Of a stretch of 64,000 nt of DNA, positions 52,470-60,909 are shown piece by piece. The stretch's first letter is position 1; every line of letters starts with the position of its first letter. The DNA is from Kribbella capetownensis (GTDB lineage Bacteria > Actinomycetota > Actinomycetes > Propionibacteriales > Kribbellaceae): assembly GCF_004331485.1 (NCBI RefSeq), contig NZ_SJKD01000004.1:124001-188000 (forward strand), read 5' to 3'. The position numbers were made by a program, and so were the translations under genes. The notes under the pieces were generated by a model. It was given only the letters and a program-made list of their open reading frames with translations, had not been told where the DNA came from and searched no databases.

Positions 52470-52690
52470 GGAACTGGTAGAACCAGGCCTTGAAACCCGG
52501 ATTGGTCAGCAGGGCTCGGTAGCGGGTCAGGTGATCCGTCACGACCTGCGCGACGGGAGGCCGGTCGACGGACCGTTCGATTTGATCCACGCCCGCGGGT
52601 CGGTGCGGATCCTGGTGCTCGGCGGAGGCCCAGATAGACGACGGGATGTCTGCCTGGGCCTTGCCGGGGTAGGCGTGCTGACTGAGGTCA
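52435..52690 (-). pseudogene. Gene relic with coding character on both strands
   Basis: Between the AraC gene and the phospholipase gene, one minus-strand frame reads VDQIERSVDRPPVAQVV and continues to TRYRALLTNPGFKAWFYQFL before stopping at 52435-52437. A plus-strand frame over the same bases (about 52531-52590) reads VIRHDLRDGRPVDGPFDLIHAR, which resembles the middle of a SAM methyltransferase. Neither has a start and a full domain. At least one is probably the remnant of a lost gene. Confidence 0.35.
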
Positions 52691-54721
52691 GATGGTTTTG
52701 ATTGCGGGATCGCTGCGGCCTGGGGTGCCGGTTTCTACGTGGCCGGCCAGGCGGCGGGTGTATGTCGCGTCTGTCGTGGTGGTGATGGTGACGTCGTACC
52801 AGTGTTCGGTGGTGGTGATGGTGTGGGTGGTCTTGCCCGGGCGGAGGTCGAGGCGCTTGGGCTTGCCGCCGTACGCGTTGGTGATGGTGACGCGGCGGGC
52901 GGTGTCGCTGGTCAGCGTGAGGTCGACGTCGCCGGTGCGGGTGTTCTCGCGGGCGGTGATCTCCAGGCCGGTGGCGGGCTTGCCCTGGAAGGTGCGCAGG
53001 AACCCGTTCGGTCCGTGCACGGTCAGGTCGTAGACGCCGTTGGAGTAGATCGTGTTCCAGCTGTCCGCGATGCTCTTGCCCGCCTCGGTCGTGTACGTCC
53101 ACGGCCCGTCGGTCCGGTTCGCCGACGTGATCAGGAACTGCGCCCCGGCGTGCGCACCGGACCGGAAGCTGAGCGTGTACTTGCCGCCAGCAACCGATCC
53201 GTCGACGATCGGTGCATAGGGCAACGGCCGGGTACGGCGGGCGCCGCGCTCCTGACCGGGGACGCGGCCGACCGACGGCGGCGTCGGCACGTAGTCCGGG
53301 TGGCGCTCGTTGTCCGGCGGCACGTACGCCGACGTGTCCGGCAATTGGGCCGGCCGAGTGCTCGTCGTACCGAAGTCGAAGGCCGACGTCAGGTCACCGC
53401 AGATCGCCCGCCGCCACGGCGAGATGTTCGGTTCGTGCACACCGAACCGGCGCTCCATGAACCGGATGATCGAGGTGTGGTCGAACACCTCCGAGCAGGT
53501 GAAGCCACCGGTGCTCCACGGCGACACGACCAGCATCGGCACCCGCTGACCGAGACCGTACGCACCGTGCGAGGCCTTCGTGCCGGTGTACAGGTCGGGC
53601 GCCGGGTCGATTGTCGACAATCCCTGCGCCGCGGACAGCGGTGGGTACGGCGGGACGGCGTGGTCGAAGAAGCCGTCGTTCTCGTCGTACGTGATGAACA
53701 GCGAGGTCTTGCTCCACACCTCCGGGTTCGAGGTGAGCGCATCGAGGACCTGGGAGATGTACCAGGCGCCGTAGTTGGCCGGCCAGTTCGGGTGCTCGGT
53801 GAACGCCTCCGGCGCCGCGATCCAGGAGATCTTCGGCAGCCGGTCCGCCTTCACATCGGCGGTCAGCCGGGCGAACAGGCTCTCGCCGGCCTTCGCGTTC
53901 GTGCCCGTGCGTGCCTTGTCGTACAAGGGGTTCCCGGGCTGTGCGTTGCGGTAGTTGTTGAAGTACAGCAGCGAGTTGTCGCCGTAGTTGCCGCGGTAGG
54001 CGTCGTCGATCCAGCCCCAGCCGCCGGCCGCGTCCAGCCCGTCGCCGATGTCCTGGTAGATCTTCCACGAGACGCCGGCCTGCTCGAGCCGCTCCGGGTA
54101 CGTCGTCCAGCCGTAGCCGGCCTCGTCGTTGCCGAGGACCGGGCCGCCGCCGGTTCCGTCGTTCCCGGTGTAGCCGGTCCACATGTAGTAGCGGTTCGGG
54201 TCGGTCGAACCCATGAACGAGCAGTGGTACGCGTCGCACAGGGTGAACTTGTCGGCCAGCGCGTAGTGGAACGGGATGTCCTCGCGGGTCAGGTACGCCA
54301 TCGTGGTCGCGGTCTTGGCCGGGATCCACTGGTCGTACTTGCCGTTGTTCACCGCCTGGTGCGCGTCGGACCAGCTGTGCGCGAGGTCCTGGATGAACTG
54401 CAGGCCCAGGTTGTCCGCTTCGGGCCGGAACGGAAGGATCTCCTTCCCGGCGCCGTCGGTCTGGTGCCACACGGGCTTGCCGCTGGGCAGCGTCACCGGT
54501 CGCGGATCGCCGAAGCCGCGGACGCCCTTGAGAGTGCCGAAGTAGTGGTCGAACGAGCGGTTCTCCTGCATCAGGACGACGATGTGCTCGACGTCGGTGA
54601 TGTCACCGAACCGGCGGTGCGCGGGGATCGCGGCGGCCTGCTCGATGCTGTTGGCCATCGCGGCGGCCGCGGCGGACGCACCGGCGAGCTGCAGGAACCT
54701 GCGGCGGTTGATGTCTGGCAT
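52688..54721 (-). CDS. Tat-secreted phosphocholine-specific phospholipase C (phosphoesterase family)
   Basis: This 677-residue enzyme has a Tat signal (NRRRFLQLAGASAAAAAMA) and a phosphoesterase domain with DVEHIVVLMQENRSFDHYFGTLKGVRGF, containing the metal and nucleophile region. Later metal ligands are in ITYDENDGFFDH and FTCSEVFDHTSIIRFMERRFG. The C-terminal 200 residues are two beta-sandwich DUF756 domains (GKYTLSFRSGAHAGAQF, WYDVTITTT). It cleaves phospholipids outside the cell to release a phosphorylated headgroup. A possible PHO box lies 68-100 bp upstream, fitting a phosphate-starvation role. Confidence 0.92.
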   Translation of the reverse strand: MPDINRRRFLQLAGASAAAAAMANSIEQAAAIPAHRRFGDITDVEHIVVLMQENRSFDHYFGTLKGVRGFGDPRPVTLPSGKPVWHQTDGAGKEILPFRPEADNLGLQFIQDLAHSWSDAHQAVNNGKYDQWIPAKTATTMAYLTREDIPFHYALADKFTLCDAYHCSFMGSTDPNRYYMWTGYTGNDGTGGGPVLGNDEAGYGWTTYPERLEQAGVSWKIYQDIGDGLDAAGGWGWIDDAYRGNYGDNSLLYFNNYRNAQPGNPLYDKARTGTNAKAGESLFARLTADVKADRLPKISWIAAPEAFTEHPNWPANYGAWYISQVLDALTSNPEVWSKTSLFITYDENDGFFDHAVPPYPPLSAAQGLSTIDPAPDLYTGTKASHGAYGLGQRVPMLVVSPWSTGGFTCSEVFDHTSIIRFMERRFGVHEPNISPWRRAICGDLTSAFDFGTTSTRPAQLPDTSAYVPPDNERHPDYVPTPPSVGRVPGQERGARRTRPLPYAPIVDGSVAGGKYTLSFRSGAHAGAQFLITSANRTDGPWTYTTEAGKSIADSWNTIYSNGVYDLTVHGPNGFLRTFQGKPATGLEITARENTRTGDVDLTLTSDTARRVTITNAYGGKPKRLDLRPGKTTHTITTTEHWYDVTITTTTDATYTRRLAGHVETGTPGRSDPAIKTI

Positions 54722-54788
54722 GCCTGCTCTCCTTGTGGGCGGAGGGGACGGATGGAGGGTTCAGCACCAGCACGGCATCGCAGGCACC

Positions 54789-54821
54789 CTAGCTTGAACG
54801 ATTAACCCACGGAAGATGAAC
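54789..54821 (-). promoter_or_regulatory. Possible PHO box (three 11-bp direct repeat units)
   Basis: On the minus strand the units are GTTCATCTTCC (54821-54811), GTGGGTTAATC (54810-54800) and GTTCAAGCTAG (54799-54789). Units one and three start with the conserved GTTCA of actinobacterial PhoP sites and the spacing is exactly 11 bp. The site is upstream of the secreted phospholipase C gene. Confidence 0.5.
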
Positions 54822-54958
54822 TCTGCTGTTCATTGCATGTGCTCTTCACGCCATTCCGAACAGTGCAAGGTTGGTCGATCACCCGTGGAGTGATTGCTCT
54901 CCGCGATGATCGGCGGGAGACTGGACTAGCGCGGCCTGGGGGATTGGGGGAGGCTGCG

Positions 54959-57193
54959 ATGGGCGGGCGCGCGCTCTTCGGCGCCAGGGAAAACGGACTC
55001 GAACGGCTCCGGGGGGAGTTCGCCGCACTGAGCGACCAGTTCGCCGCGGCCAACGAGGTCCTGTCGGCGGTCGGTCGCTCGGCGGGCGACCCGGACACAG
55101 TCCTGACCACCATCGTCGAGAGCGCCTGCCGCCTGTGCCGATCGCAGGCCGCGCAGCTGTACCTGCTCGACGGCGGGAACTTCCAGTTGAGCAAGGCGGT
55201 CGGGCTGTCGGCCGAGGCGACCCGCTATTTGATCGAGCATCCGACGCCGCTCGACCGGGCCACGCTGATCGGCCGGGTCGGCCTCGATCGCGCCACCCAG
55301 CAGATCCCCGACGTGCTCGCGGATCCGGCGTACGGGCGTCAGGAGCTCCAGCGACTGGCCGGGTTCCGGACCACGATGGGAGCGCCGATGCTCGTCGACG
55401 ACGAGGTGGTCGGCGCGCTCGCAGTCTGGCGCAACGAGGTCAGCCCGTTCGGCCAGGGCGAGCAGGATCTCGTCACCGCCTTCGCGGGCCAGGCGGCGAT
55501 GGCGGTGAACAGCGTCAAGCTCGTCCAGCAGCTCGAGGCGCGAGGCGCGGAGCTGACCCGCAGGCTCGGCGAGCTGGAGGCGTTGCGCGAGGTTGGGGAA
55601 GCGGTCAACTCCAGTCTTGATGTGGCGAACGTATTGTCGACAATCGCCAAGCATGCGGTGCGGATCTCGGCGACCGACGGCGGCTCGATCATGGAGTACG
55701 ACGAGGACGAGCAGTGCTTCCTCGTTCGCAGCGTCTACCAGACCGCTCCGAGCGTGATCGAACGGTTGCGCCTTACCCGCATCCATCTCGACGAGACCCT
55801 CGTCGGCCGCGCGGCCAAGCTCGGCCGCCCGTTGGCGGTGCCCGACCTGAGTGCCGTCGAGCGCGACCCGCACCTGGCCGTTCTGTACGACGCCGGCTGG
55901 CGCTCGCTGGTCGCCGTACCGATGCTGCGCGAAGGACAGATCGTCGGCTCGCTGGTCGTCCGCCGGATGCGACCGGGTGAGTTCGCCGAGGAGACGCTGA
56001 CGTTGCTGGAGATGTTCGCCGACCAGTCGACCCTCGCCCTGCTGAACGCGCAGCTCTATCGAGAGCTCAAGCAGCGCAGCGCCGAGCTCGAGGTCGCGAG
56101 CCGGCACAAGTCGGAGTTCCTCGCCAGCATGTCGCACGAGCTCCGTACGCCGCTCAACGCCGTCCTCGGGTTCTCCGAAGTCCTGCTGGAGCGCATGTTC
56201 GGCGACCTGAACGAACGCCAGGAGGAGTACCTGCGCGACATCCACGGCTCGGGCAAGCACCTGCTCGAACTGCTGAACGAGATCCTCGACCTGTCCAAGG
56301 TCGAGGCCGGCCGGATGGAGCTGGAGTACTCCACCTTCCCGCTGCGCCGCGTGCTCGACAACACCGCGTCGATGCTGCGCGAACGCGCGGCCGCACACGG
56401 TATCGACCTGCACGTCGAGGTCGGTCCGGGCATCGATCAGGTGTACGCCGACGAGCTCCGGCTGAAGCAGGTCGTGCTGAACCTGGCGACGAACGCGGTG
56501 AAGTTCACCGGCGACGACGGAGCGGTCGTGATCCGGGCGACACGGTCCGGGGCCGAGGTCCATATCTCCGTCACCGACACCGGCCGCGGCGTACCTCCGG
56601 AGGACCGGGAGCGGATCTTCGAGTCGTTCCAGCAGGGCGGTCGCGGTCCGTCGCAGGAGGAGGGCACGGGCCTCGGGCTGACGCTGTCGCGCCGGATCGT
56701 CGAGTTGCTCGGTGGGCGGATGTGGCTGGACAGCGAGGTCGGGGTCGGCAGCACGTTCGGATTCTCCTTGCGAAGCAGGGAAAGCGAGCCGGGCCGGGAT
56801 GCGGCCCGAACCGTCGGCGACGTGGTCGTGATCGAGGACGACCGTCCGTCCCTCGACCTGATCACGGCGTACCTGTCCGGTGCTGCGCTGCGGGTGACGG
56901 TGGCCGGCGACGGTCAGTCCGGACTGGACGCCGTACGCCGGGTCCGGCCCGCCGTGGTCCTGCTGGACATCCGGTTGCCGGGGATCGACGGCTGGGCTGT
57001 GCTGCAGGCGCTGAAGGCCGAGGCGGCGACCCGCGACATCCCGGTGATCATCGTGTCGATTGTCGACGAACGGACTCGCGGTACGAAGCTCGGTGCCGCC
57101 GCCTATCTGGTCAAGCCGGTGAGCCGGGACGCGTTGCTGCAGGCCTTGCGCGCGGTGGGAGCCGTCGCGGGAGACGAGGGGGAGGATCGATGA
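54959..57193 (+). CDS. Hybrid sensor histidine kinase: GAF-GAF-HisKA-HATPase-REC
   Basis: This 744-residue soluble kinase has two GAF domains (about residues 28-190 and 207-365), a HisKA domain with phospho-His393 in SMSHELRTP, a HATPase_c domain (Asn512 in NLATNAVKF, glycine box EGTGLGLTLS) and a C-terminal receiver with phospho-acceptor Asp670 in VLLDIRLPG. No membrane segment is present, so it senses an internal signal. ATG 54959 follows GGGGGAGG; an upstream in-frame ATG at 54833 has no such site. Its stop overlaps the start of the next gene (ATGA). It heads a coupled signalling operon. Confidence 0.92.
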   Translation: MGGRALFGARENGLERLRGEFAALSDQFAAANEVLSAVGRSAGDPDTVLTTIVESACRLCRSQAAQLYLLDGGNFQLSKAVGLSAEATRYLIEHPTPLDRATLIGRVGLDRATQQIPDVLADPAYGRQELQRLAGFRTTMGAPMLVDDEVVGALAVWRNEVSPFGQGEQDLVTAFAGQAAMAVNSVKLVQQLEARGAELTRRLGELEALREVGEAVNSSLDVANVLSTIAKHAVRISATDGGSIMEYDEDEQCFLVRSVYQTAPSVIERLRLTRIHLDETLVGRAAKLGRPLAVPDLSAVERDPHLAVLYDAGWRSLVAVPMLREGQIVGSLVVRRMRPGEFAEETLTLLEMFADQSTLALLNAQLYRELKQRSAELEVASRHKSEFLASMSHELRTPLNAVLGFSEVLLERMFGDLNERQEEYLRDIHGSGKHLLELLNEILDLSKVEAGRMELEYSTFPLRRVLDNTASMLRERAAAHGIDLHVEVGPGIDQVYADELRLKQVVLNLATNAVKFTGDDGAVVIRATRSGAEVHISVTDTGRGVPPEDRERIFESFQQGGRGPSQEEGTGLGLTLSRRIVELLGGRMWLDSEVGVGSTFGFSLRSRESEPGRDAARTVGDVVVIEDDRPSLDLITAYLSGAALRVTVAGDGQSGLDAVRRVRPAVVLLDIRLPGIDGWAVLQALKAEAATRDIPVIIVSIVDERTRGTKLGAAAYLVKPVSRDALLQALRAVGAVAGDEGEDR

Positions 57194-57573
57194 GTCCAGG
57201 ACTGATCCTGGTGGTGGAGGACAACCCGAAGAACCTGAAGCTGTTGCGCGACGTGCTGCGGTTCTCCGGCTACGACGTGATCGAGGCGACCTCGGGTGAG
57301 GACGGTGTCCGGCTGGCCGAGTCCGAGCAACCGGATCTGATCCTGATGGATCTGCAGCTGCCAGGGATCGACGGTGCCGAGGCGTTGCGCCGGATCCGTT
57401 CGAGTGAGCGCAGTCGCGCCGTACCGGTCGTCGCGGTGACGGCGTTCGCGATGGACCACGACCGCGAGCACGCGTTCGCCTCAGGCTTCACCGGGTACGT
57501 CGAGAAGCCGATCAGCGTCCGCCTTCTGCCACAGCAAGTCCGGGACTTCCTCCAACTCGGAGGTGCACGATGA
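57190..57573 (+). CDS. Single-domain response regulator (DivK-like)
   Basis: This 127-residue protein is a stand-alone receiver. The acidic pocket is in ILVVEDNPKN, the phospho-acceptor is Asp54 in LMDLQLPGIDG, and the conserved Lys is in YVEKPIS. It has no output domain, so it should act by shuttling phosphate or by binding a partner. The start overlaps the hybrid kinase stop (ATGA), and its stop overlaps the start of the cyclase gene (ATGA). It is the natural phosphotransfer partner of the hybrid kinase. Confidence 0.92.
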   Translation: MSPGLILVVEDNPKNLKLLRDVLRFSGYDVIEATSGEDGVRLAESEQPDLILMDLQLPGIDGAEALRRIRSSERSRAVPVVAVTAFAMDHDREHAFASGFTGYVEKPISVRLLPQQVRDFLQLGGAR

Positions 57574-58688
57574 CCAAGGTGCTCGTCGTCGACGACCAAC
57601 CACCGAACGTACGGCTGCTGGAGGCGATCCTCACCCCCCGCGGGTACGACGTCCTGACCGCATCGTCAGGAGAGCAGGCGCTGGAGGTGATCGCGGCCGA
57701 GGACGTCGACCTCGTGCTGCTCGACATCCTGATGCCCGGGATCGACGGCTACGAGGTGTGCCGCCGGATCCGCGACCAGGTGGACACGGCGTACCTGCCG
57801 GTGGTGATGGTGACGGCCAGCGGCGATGAGCAGAAGGTGAAGGCGCTCGAGGCCGGCGCCGACGACTTCCTGACCAAGCCGGTCAACCAGAGTGAGTTGC
57901 TGGCGAGGGTCGCCTCGCTCGCGAGGATCAAGGACTACCAGGACACGATCAAGCGCCAGGCGTCCGAGTTGTCGGCGTGGAACCAGGAACTGGAATCGCG
58001 GGTCGAGAGCCAGGTGTCGCAACTGCAGCGGATGAACCGGTTGCGGCGCTTCCTCAGCCCGCAGTTGGCCGAGCTGATCGTGGACTCCGGCGACGAGTCG
58101 TTCCTGGCCAGCCACCGGCGCGAGATCGTCGTGGTCTTCTGCGACCTGCGCGGCTTCACCACGTTCGCCGAGGCGAGCGAGCCGGAGGAGGTGATGGGCG
58201 TGCTGGAGGAGTACCACCACGCGCTCGGCGACCTGATCTTCCGGTTCGAGGGAACGCTGGAACGCTTCGCGGGCGACGGCTTGATGGTGTTCTTCAACGA
58301 CCCGGTCCGCTGCGAGGACGGACCGCTGCGGGCGCTGCGGATGAGCGTCGCGATGCGTACCCGGGTCCGCGGACTGGCCGAGACGTGGAGCCGTCGCGGG
58401 CACGACCTCGGGCTCGGTATCGGTATTGCCCAGGGCTACGCGACGCTCGGCACGATCGGGTTCGACGAACGACTGGACTACGCCGCCATCGGCAGCGTGA
58501 CCAACCTGGCCGCGCGACTGTGCGCCGACGCTGAGGCGTGGCAGATCCTGGCTACCGAACGGGTGTACAGCGCCGCCGGCAACGCGGTCATCGGCGAGGA
58601 CGCCGGGCTGCGGGAGGTCCGCGGTTTCAGCCGCACCGTGCATGCGTACAGCATTCGCGGTCTCGACAACTCCAAGGTCGCGTCATGA
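57570..58688 (+). CDS. Response regulator with class III nucleotide cyclase output
   Basis: This 372-residue protein has a receiver (Asp52 in LVLLDILMPGIDG), a coiled-coil helix (about residues 125-160, ELSAWNQELESRVESQVSQL) and a class III cyclase domain. Metal aspartates are in VVFCDLRGFTTF and FAGDGLMVFF; the purine region is LDYAAIGSVTNLAARL. The usual lysine of adenylate cyclases is replaced by Arg in TLERFAGDG, as in many bacterial relatives. It should make cAMP or cGMP in response to phosphorylation. Both ends overlap neighbours (ATGA). Confidence 0.92.
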   Translation: MTKVLVVDDQPPNVRLLEAILTPRGYDVLTASSGEQALEVIAAEDVDLVLLDILMPGIDGYEVCRRIRDQVDTAYLPVVMVTASGDEQKVKALEAGADDFLTKPVNQSELLARVASLARIKDYQDTIKRQASELSAWNQELESRVESQVSQLQRMNRLRRFLSPQLAELIVDSGDESFLASHRREIVVVFCDLRGFTTFAEASEPEEVMGVLEEYHHALGDLIFRFEGTLERFAGDGLMVFFNDPVRCEDGPLRALRMSVAMRTRVRGLAETWSRRGHDLGLGIGIAQGYATLGTIGFDERLDYAAIGSVTNLAARLCADAEAWQILATERVYSAAGNAVIGEDAGLREVRGFSRTVHAYSIRGLDNSKVAS

Positions 58689-60277
58689 CCGGCGATCTGT
58701 GGACCGCTCCGGACGAGGCGGCTCGGAGCCTGTCCTCCCTGACCGAGGACGAGCGGTACCAGTACTTCGACCAACTGCAGTCGAGGATGGCCGGGGTGTG
58801 GGCCGCGATGCGCCTCAACCATCCCGACGAGTCGGTGGTCGTCGTACCGTCGCTGACGCTGGACCGGACCGAGTCGGCCGGCACCGGGACGATGATGCAG
58901 GCCTACGAGGAACGGTTCCTGTTCCTGCTGATCCTGCTGCGGGAGCCGCGGCTGCGGATGATCTACGTGACCTCGGTGCCGATCGCGCCCGAGATCATCG
59001 AGTACTACCTGGCGCTGTTGCCCGGCGTGATCCCGAGTCATGCGCGGGCCCGGCTGTCGTTGATCGCGGTGAACGATGCCACGCCGATCTCGCTCAGCGA
59101 GAAGCTGCTGGCCCGGCCGCGGTTGCTCCAGCGGATCGCCGACCTGATCCCGAATCCGTTGCGTTCGCACCTGATTCCCTACAACACCACCGAGCTCGAG
59201 CGTGACGTCGCGATCAGCCTCGGCATCCCGATGTACGCCGCCGATCCGCGGCTGGCCCCACTGGGCTCGAAGTCCGGCTGCCGCCGGTTGTTCGCCGAGA
59301 TCGGCGTACCGCATCCGCTCGGGGCGGAGAACCTGCGCACCCTCGACGACATCGCCGACGCACTGCTCGCGATGCGGGCCGAACGTCCCACGATGGACAG
59401 CGCGATCGTGAAGCTCAACGAAGGCGTGTCCGGCGAGGGCAACGCGGTCGTGCGGCTGAAGGGGTTGCCCGCGCCGGGGTCGGCGGGGGAGCGGGACGAA
59501 GTGCTGGAGCGGCTGCGGGCGATGGAGCTGGAGTCCCAGAAGATGCCGTTCGAGACGTACATCGCCAAGTTCGCGGAGAACGGCGGAATCGTCGAGGAAC
59601 GGATCGTCGGCACGGAGTTGCAGAGCCCCAGCGTTCAGCTGCGAGTCGTGCCCGGTGGTGCCGTCGAGCTGTTGTCGACGCACGACCAACTGCTCGGCGG
59701 CGCGAGCGGCCAGAGCTACCTCGGCTGCATCTTCCCGGCAGCGCGGCAGTACGCGCGGATGATCTCCGAGCACGCCGCGACGATCGGGCGGCGGCTGGCG
59801 AGCGAAGGAGCGCTCGGGCGTTTCGCGATCGACTTCGTCGTGGTCAAGGACGAGCTCGGCGCGTGGACGCCGTACGCGATCGAACTGAACCTGCGTAAGG
59901 GCGGGACGACACACCCGTTCCTCACGCTGCAGTACCTGACCGACGGGCGCTACGACCCGCGGACCGCACTGTTCTTGACCTCGAGCGGCCAGGAGAAACA
60001 TCTGGTCGCGACCGATCACCTGGAGTCGGAACTGCTGACGGGCTTGATGCCTGCGGACCTGTTCGACATCGTCGCGCGGCACGGGTTGCACTTCGACCAG
60101 GCCAAGCAGGTCGGTGTGGTGTTCCACATGATCAGCTGCGTGACCGAGAAGGGCAGGCTCGGGCTGACCGCTGTGGGCGACACTCCGGCCGAGGCGGACC
60201 GCCGGTACCGTGAGGCTTCCCGCATCGTGCTGGCGGAGGCCGAGCAGGCCTCCGTGGAGCGTGCCCTCCCGGTCTGA
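58685..60277 (+). CDS. PGM1-related ATP-grasp ligase
   Basis: This 530-residue protein resembles the peptide ligase PGM1-related group of ATP-grasp proteins. The N-terminal domain has ESVVVVPSLTLDRTE and ERFLFLLILLREPRLRMIYVTS. The ATP-grasp region includes SKSGCRRLFAEIGVPHP, IVKLNEGVSGEGNAVV and IELNLRKGGTTHPFL, where the Glu and Asn would bind Mg-ATP. PGM1 itself joins peptides in pheganomycin synthesis, but the group as a whole is uncharacterised. The start overlaps the cyclase stop (ATGA). Its presence in a signalling operon is unusual. Confidence 0.8.
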   Translation: MTGDLWTAPDEAARSLSSLTEDERYQYFDQLQSRMAGVWAAMRLNHPDESVVVVPSLTLDRTESAGTGTMMQAYEERFLFLLILLREPRLRMIYVTSVPIAPEIIEYYLALLPGVIPSHARARLSLIAVNDATPISLSEKLLARPRLLQRIADLIPNPLRSHLIPYNTTELERDVAISLGIPMYAADPRLAPLGSKSGCRRLFAEIGVPHPLGAENLRTLDDIADALLAMRAERPTMDSAIVKLNEGVSGEGNAVVRLKGLPAPGSAGERDEVLERLRAMELESQKMPFETYIAKFAENGGIVEERIVGTELQSPSVQLRVVPGGAVELLSTHDQLLGGASGQSYLGCIFPAARQYARMISEHAATIGRRLASEGALGRFAIDFVVVKDELGAWTPYAIELNLRKGGTTHPFLTLQYLTDGRYDPRTALFLTSSGQEKHLVATDHLESELLTGLMPADLFDIVARHGLHFDQAKQVGVVFHMISCVTEKGRLGLTAVGDTPAEADRRYREASRIVLAEAEQASVERALPV

Positions 60278-60285
60278 GAGGTTCG

Positions 60286-60909
60286 ATGGAGCGAGTCTGG
60301 TACGTCGCCTACGGTTCCAACCTCGCCCTCGACCGCTTCCGCTGCTACCTGGCCGGCGGTCGCCCGGCCGGCGGGATGCGGGTGTATCCGGGCTGCCGGG
60401 ATCGCAGCGACCCCGAGCAGATCGCGGGTGTCGACGTACCCGGGCGTCTGCTCTTCGCCGGGGCGTCGAAAGTCTGGGGCGGCGGGTCCGCCTTCTACGA
60501 TCCGGCCGGTCCCGGCCGCGTCGCCGGACGCGCGTACCTGCTGACTCCGGACCAGCTCGGCGACGTCGCCGCGCAGGAGATGCGTCGTGAGCCGGGCGGG
60601 CCTTTCGCCCGCGACCTCGCCGGCCTGCTGGCCAACGTCGAGTCCCTCCACACCATGGGCCCGGGCCGCTACGAAACCGTCGCTCGCCTCGGCGAACGCG
60701 ACGGTCTCCCGATGTTCACCGTCACCCACGGAAACGCATCCGACCTGGATCCGGCCGCCCCCACAGCGCCGTACCTCCGCTGGATAGCCACCGGCCTCAC
60801 CGAAGCCCACGGCTGGACCACGCCGCAGATCGTCGACTACCTGTCGGCCGCGCCGGGCGTCCAGTTGTCCTGGACGCCCGACGCACTGACCGAGCTGCTT
60901 ACCGCCTGA
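60286..60909 (+). CDS. Gamma-glutamylcyclotransferase-like protein
   Basis: This 207-residue protein starts MERVWYVAYGSNLALDRF, the GGCT/AIG2-like glycine loop, and has GRVAGRAYLLTPDQLGDVAAQEM, where the Glu is a candidate catalytic base. Enzymes with this fold cyclise gamma-glutamyl amides. It begins 9 nt after the ATP-grasp ligase gene on the same strand, so it is probably the fifth gene of the operon. A link between ligating and cleaving a gamma-glutamyl-type bond is possible but is inference. It overlaps the convergent metalloprotease gene by 11 nt. Confidence 0.75.
   Translation: MERVWYVAYGSNLALDRFRCYLAGGRPAGGMRVYPGCRDRSDPEQIAGVDVPGRLLFAGASKVWGGGSAFYDPAGPGRVAGRAYLLTPDQLGDVAAQEMRREPGGPFARDLAGLLANVESLHTMGPGRYETVARLGERDGLPMFTVTHGNASDLDPAAPTAPYLRWIATGLTEAHGWTTPQIVDYLSAAPGVQLSWTPDALTELLTA

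Noticed and set aside
52739..54805. Plus-strand open frame of 688 residues opposite the phospholipase C gene
   Set aside because: It is antisense to an enzyme with a clear Tat signal and family motifs, and its own translation is low-complexity Val/Arg/Gly.
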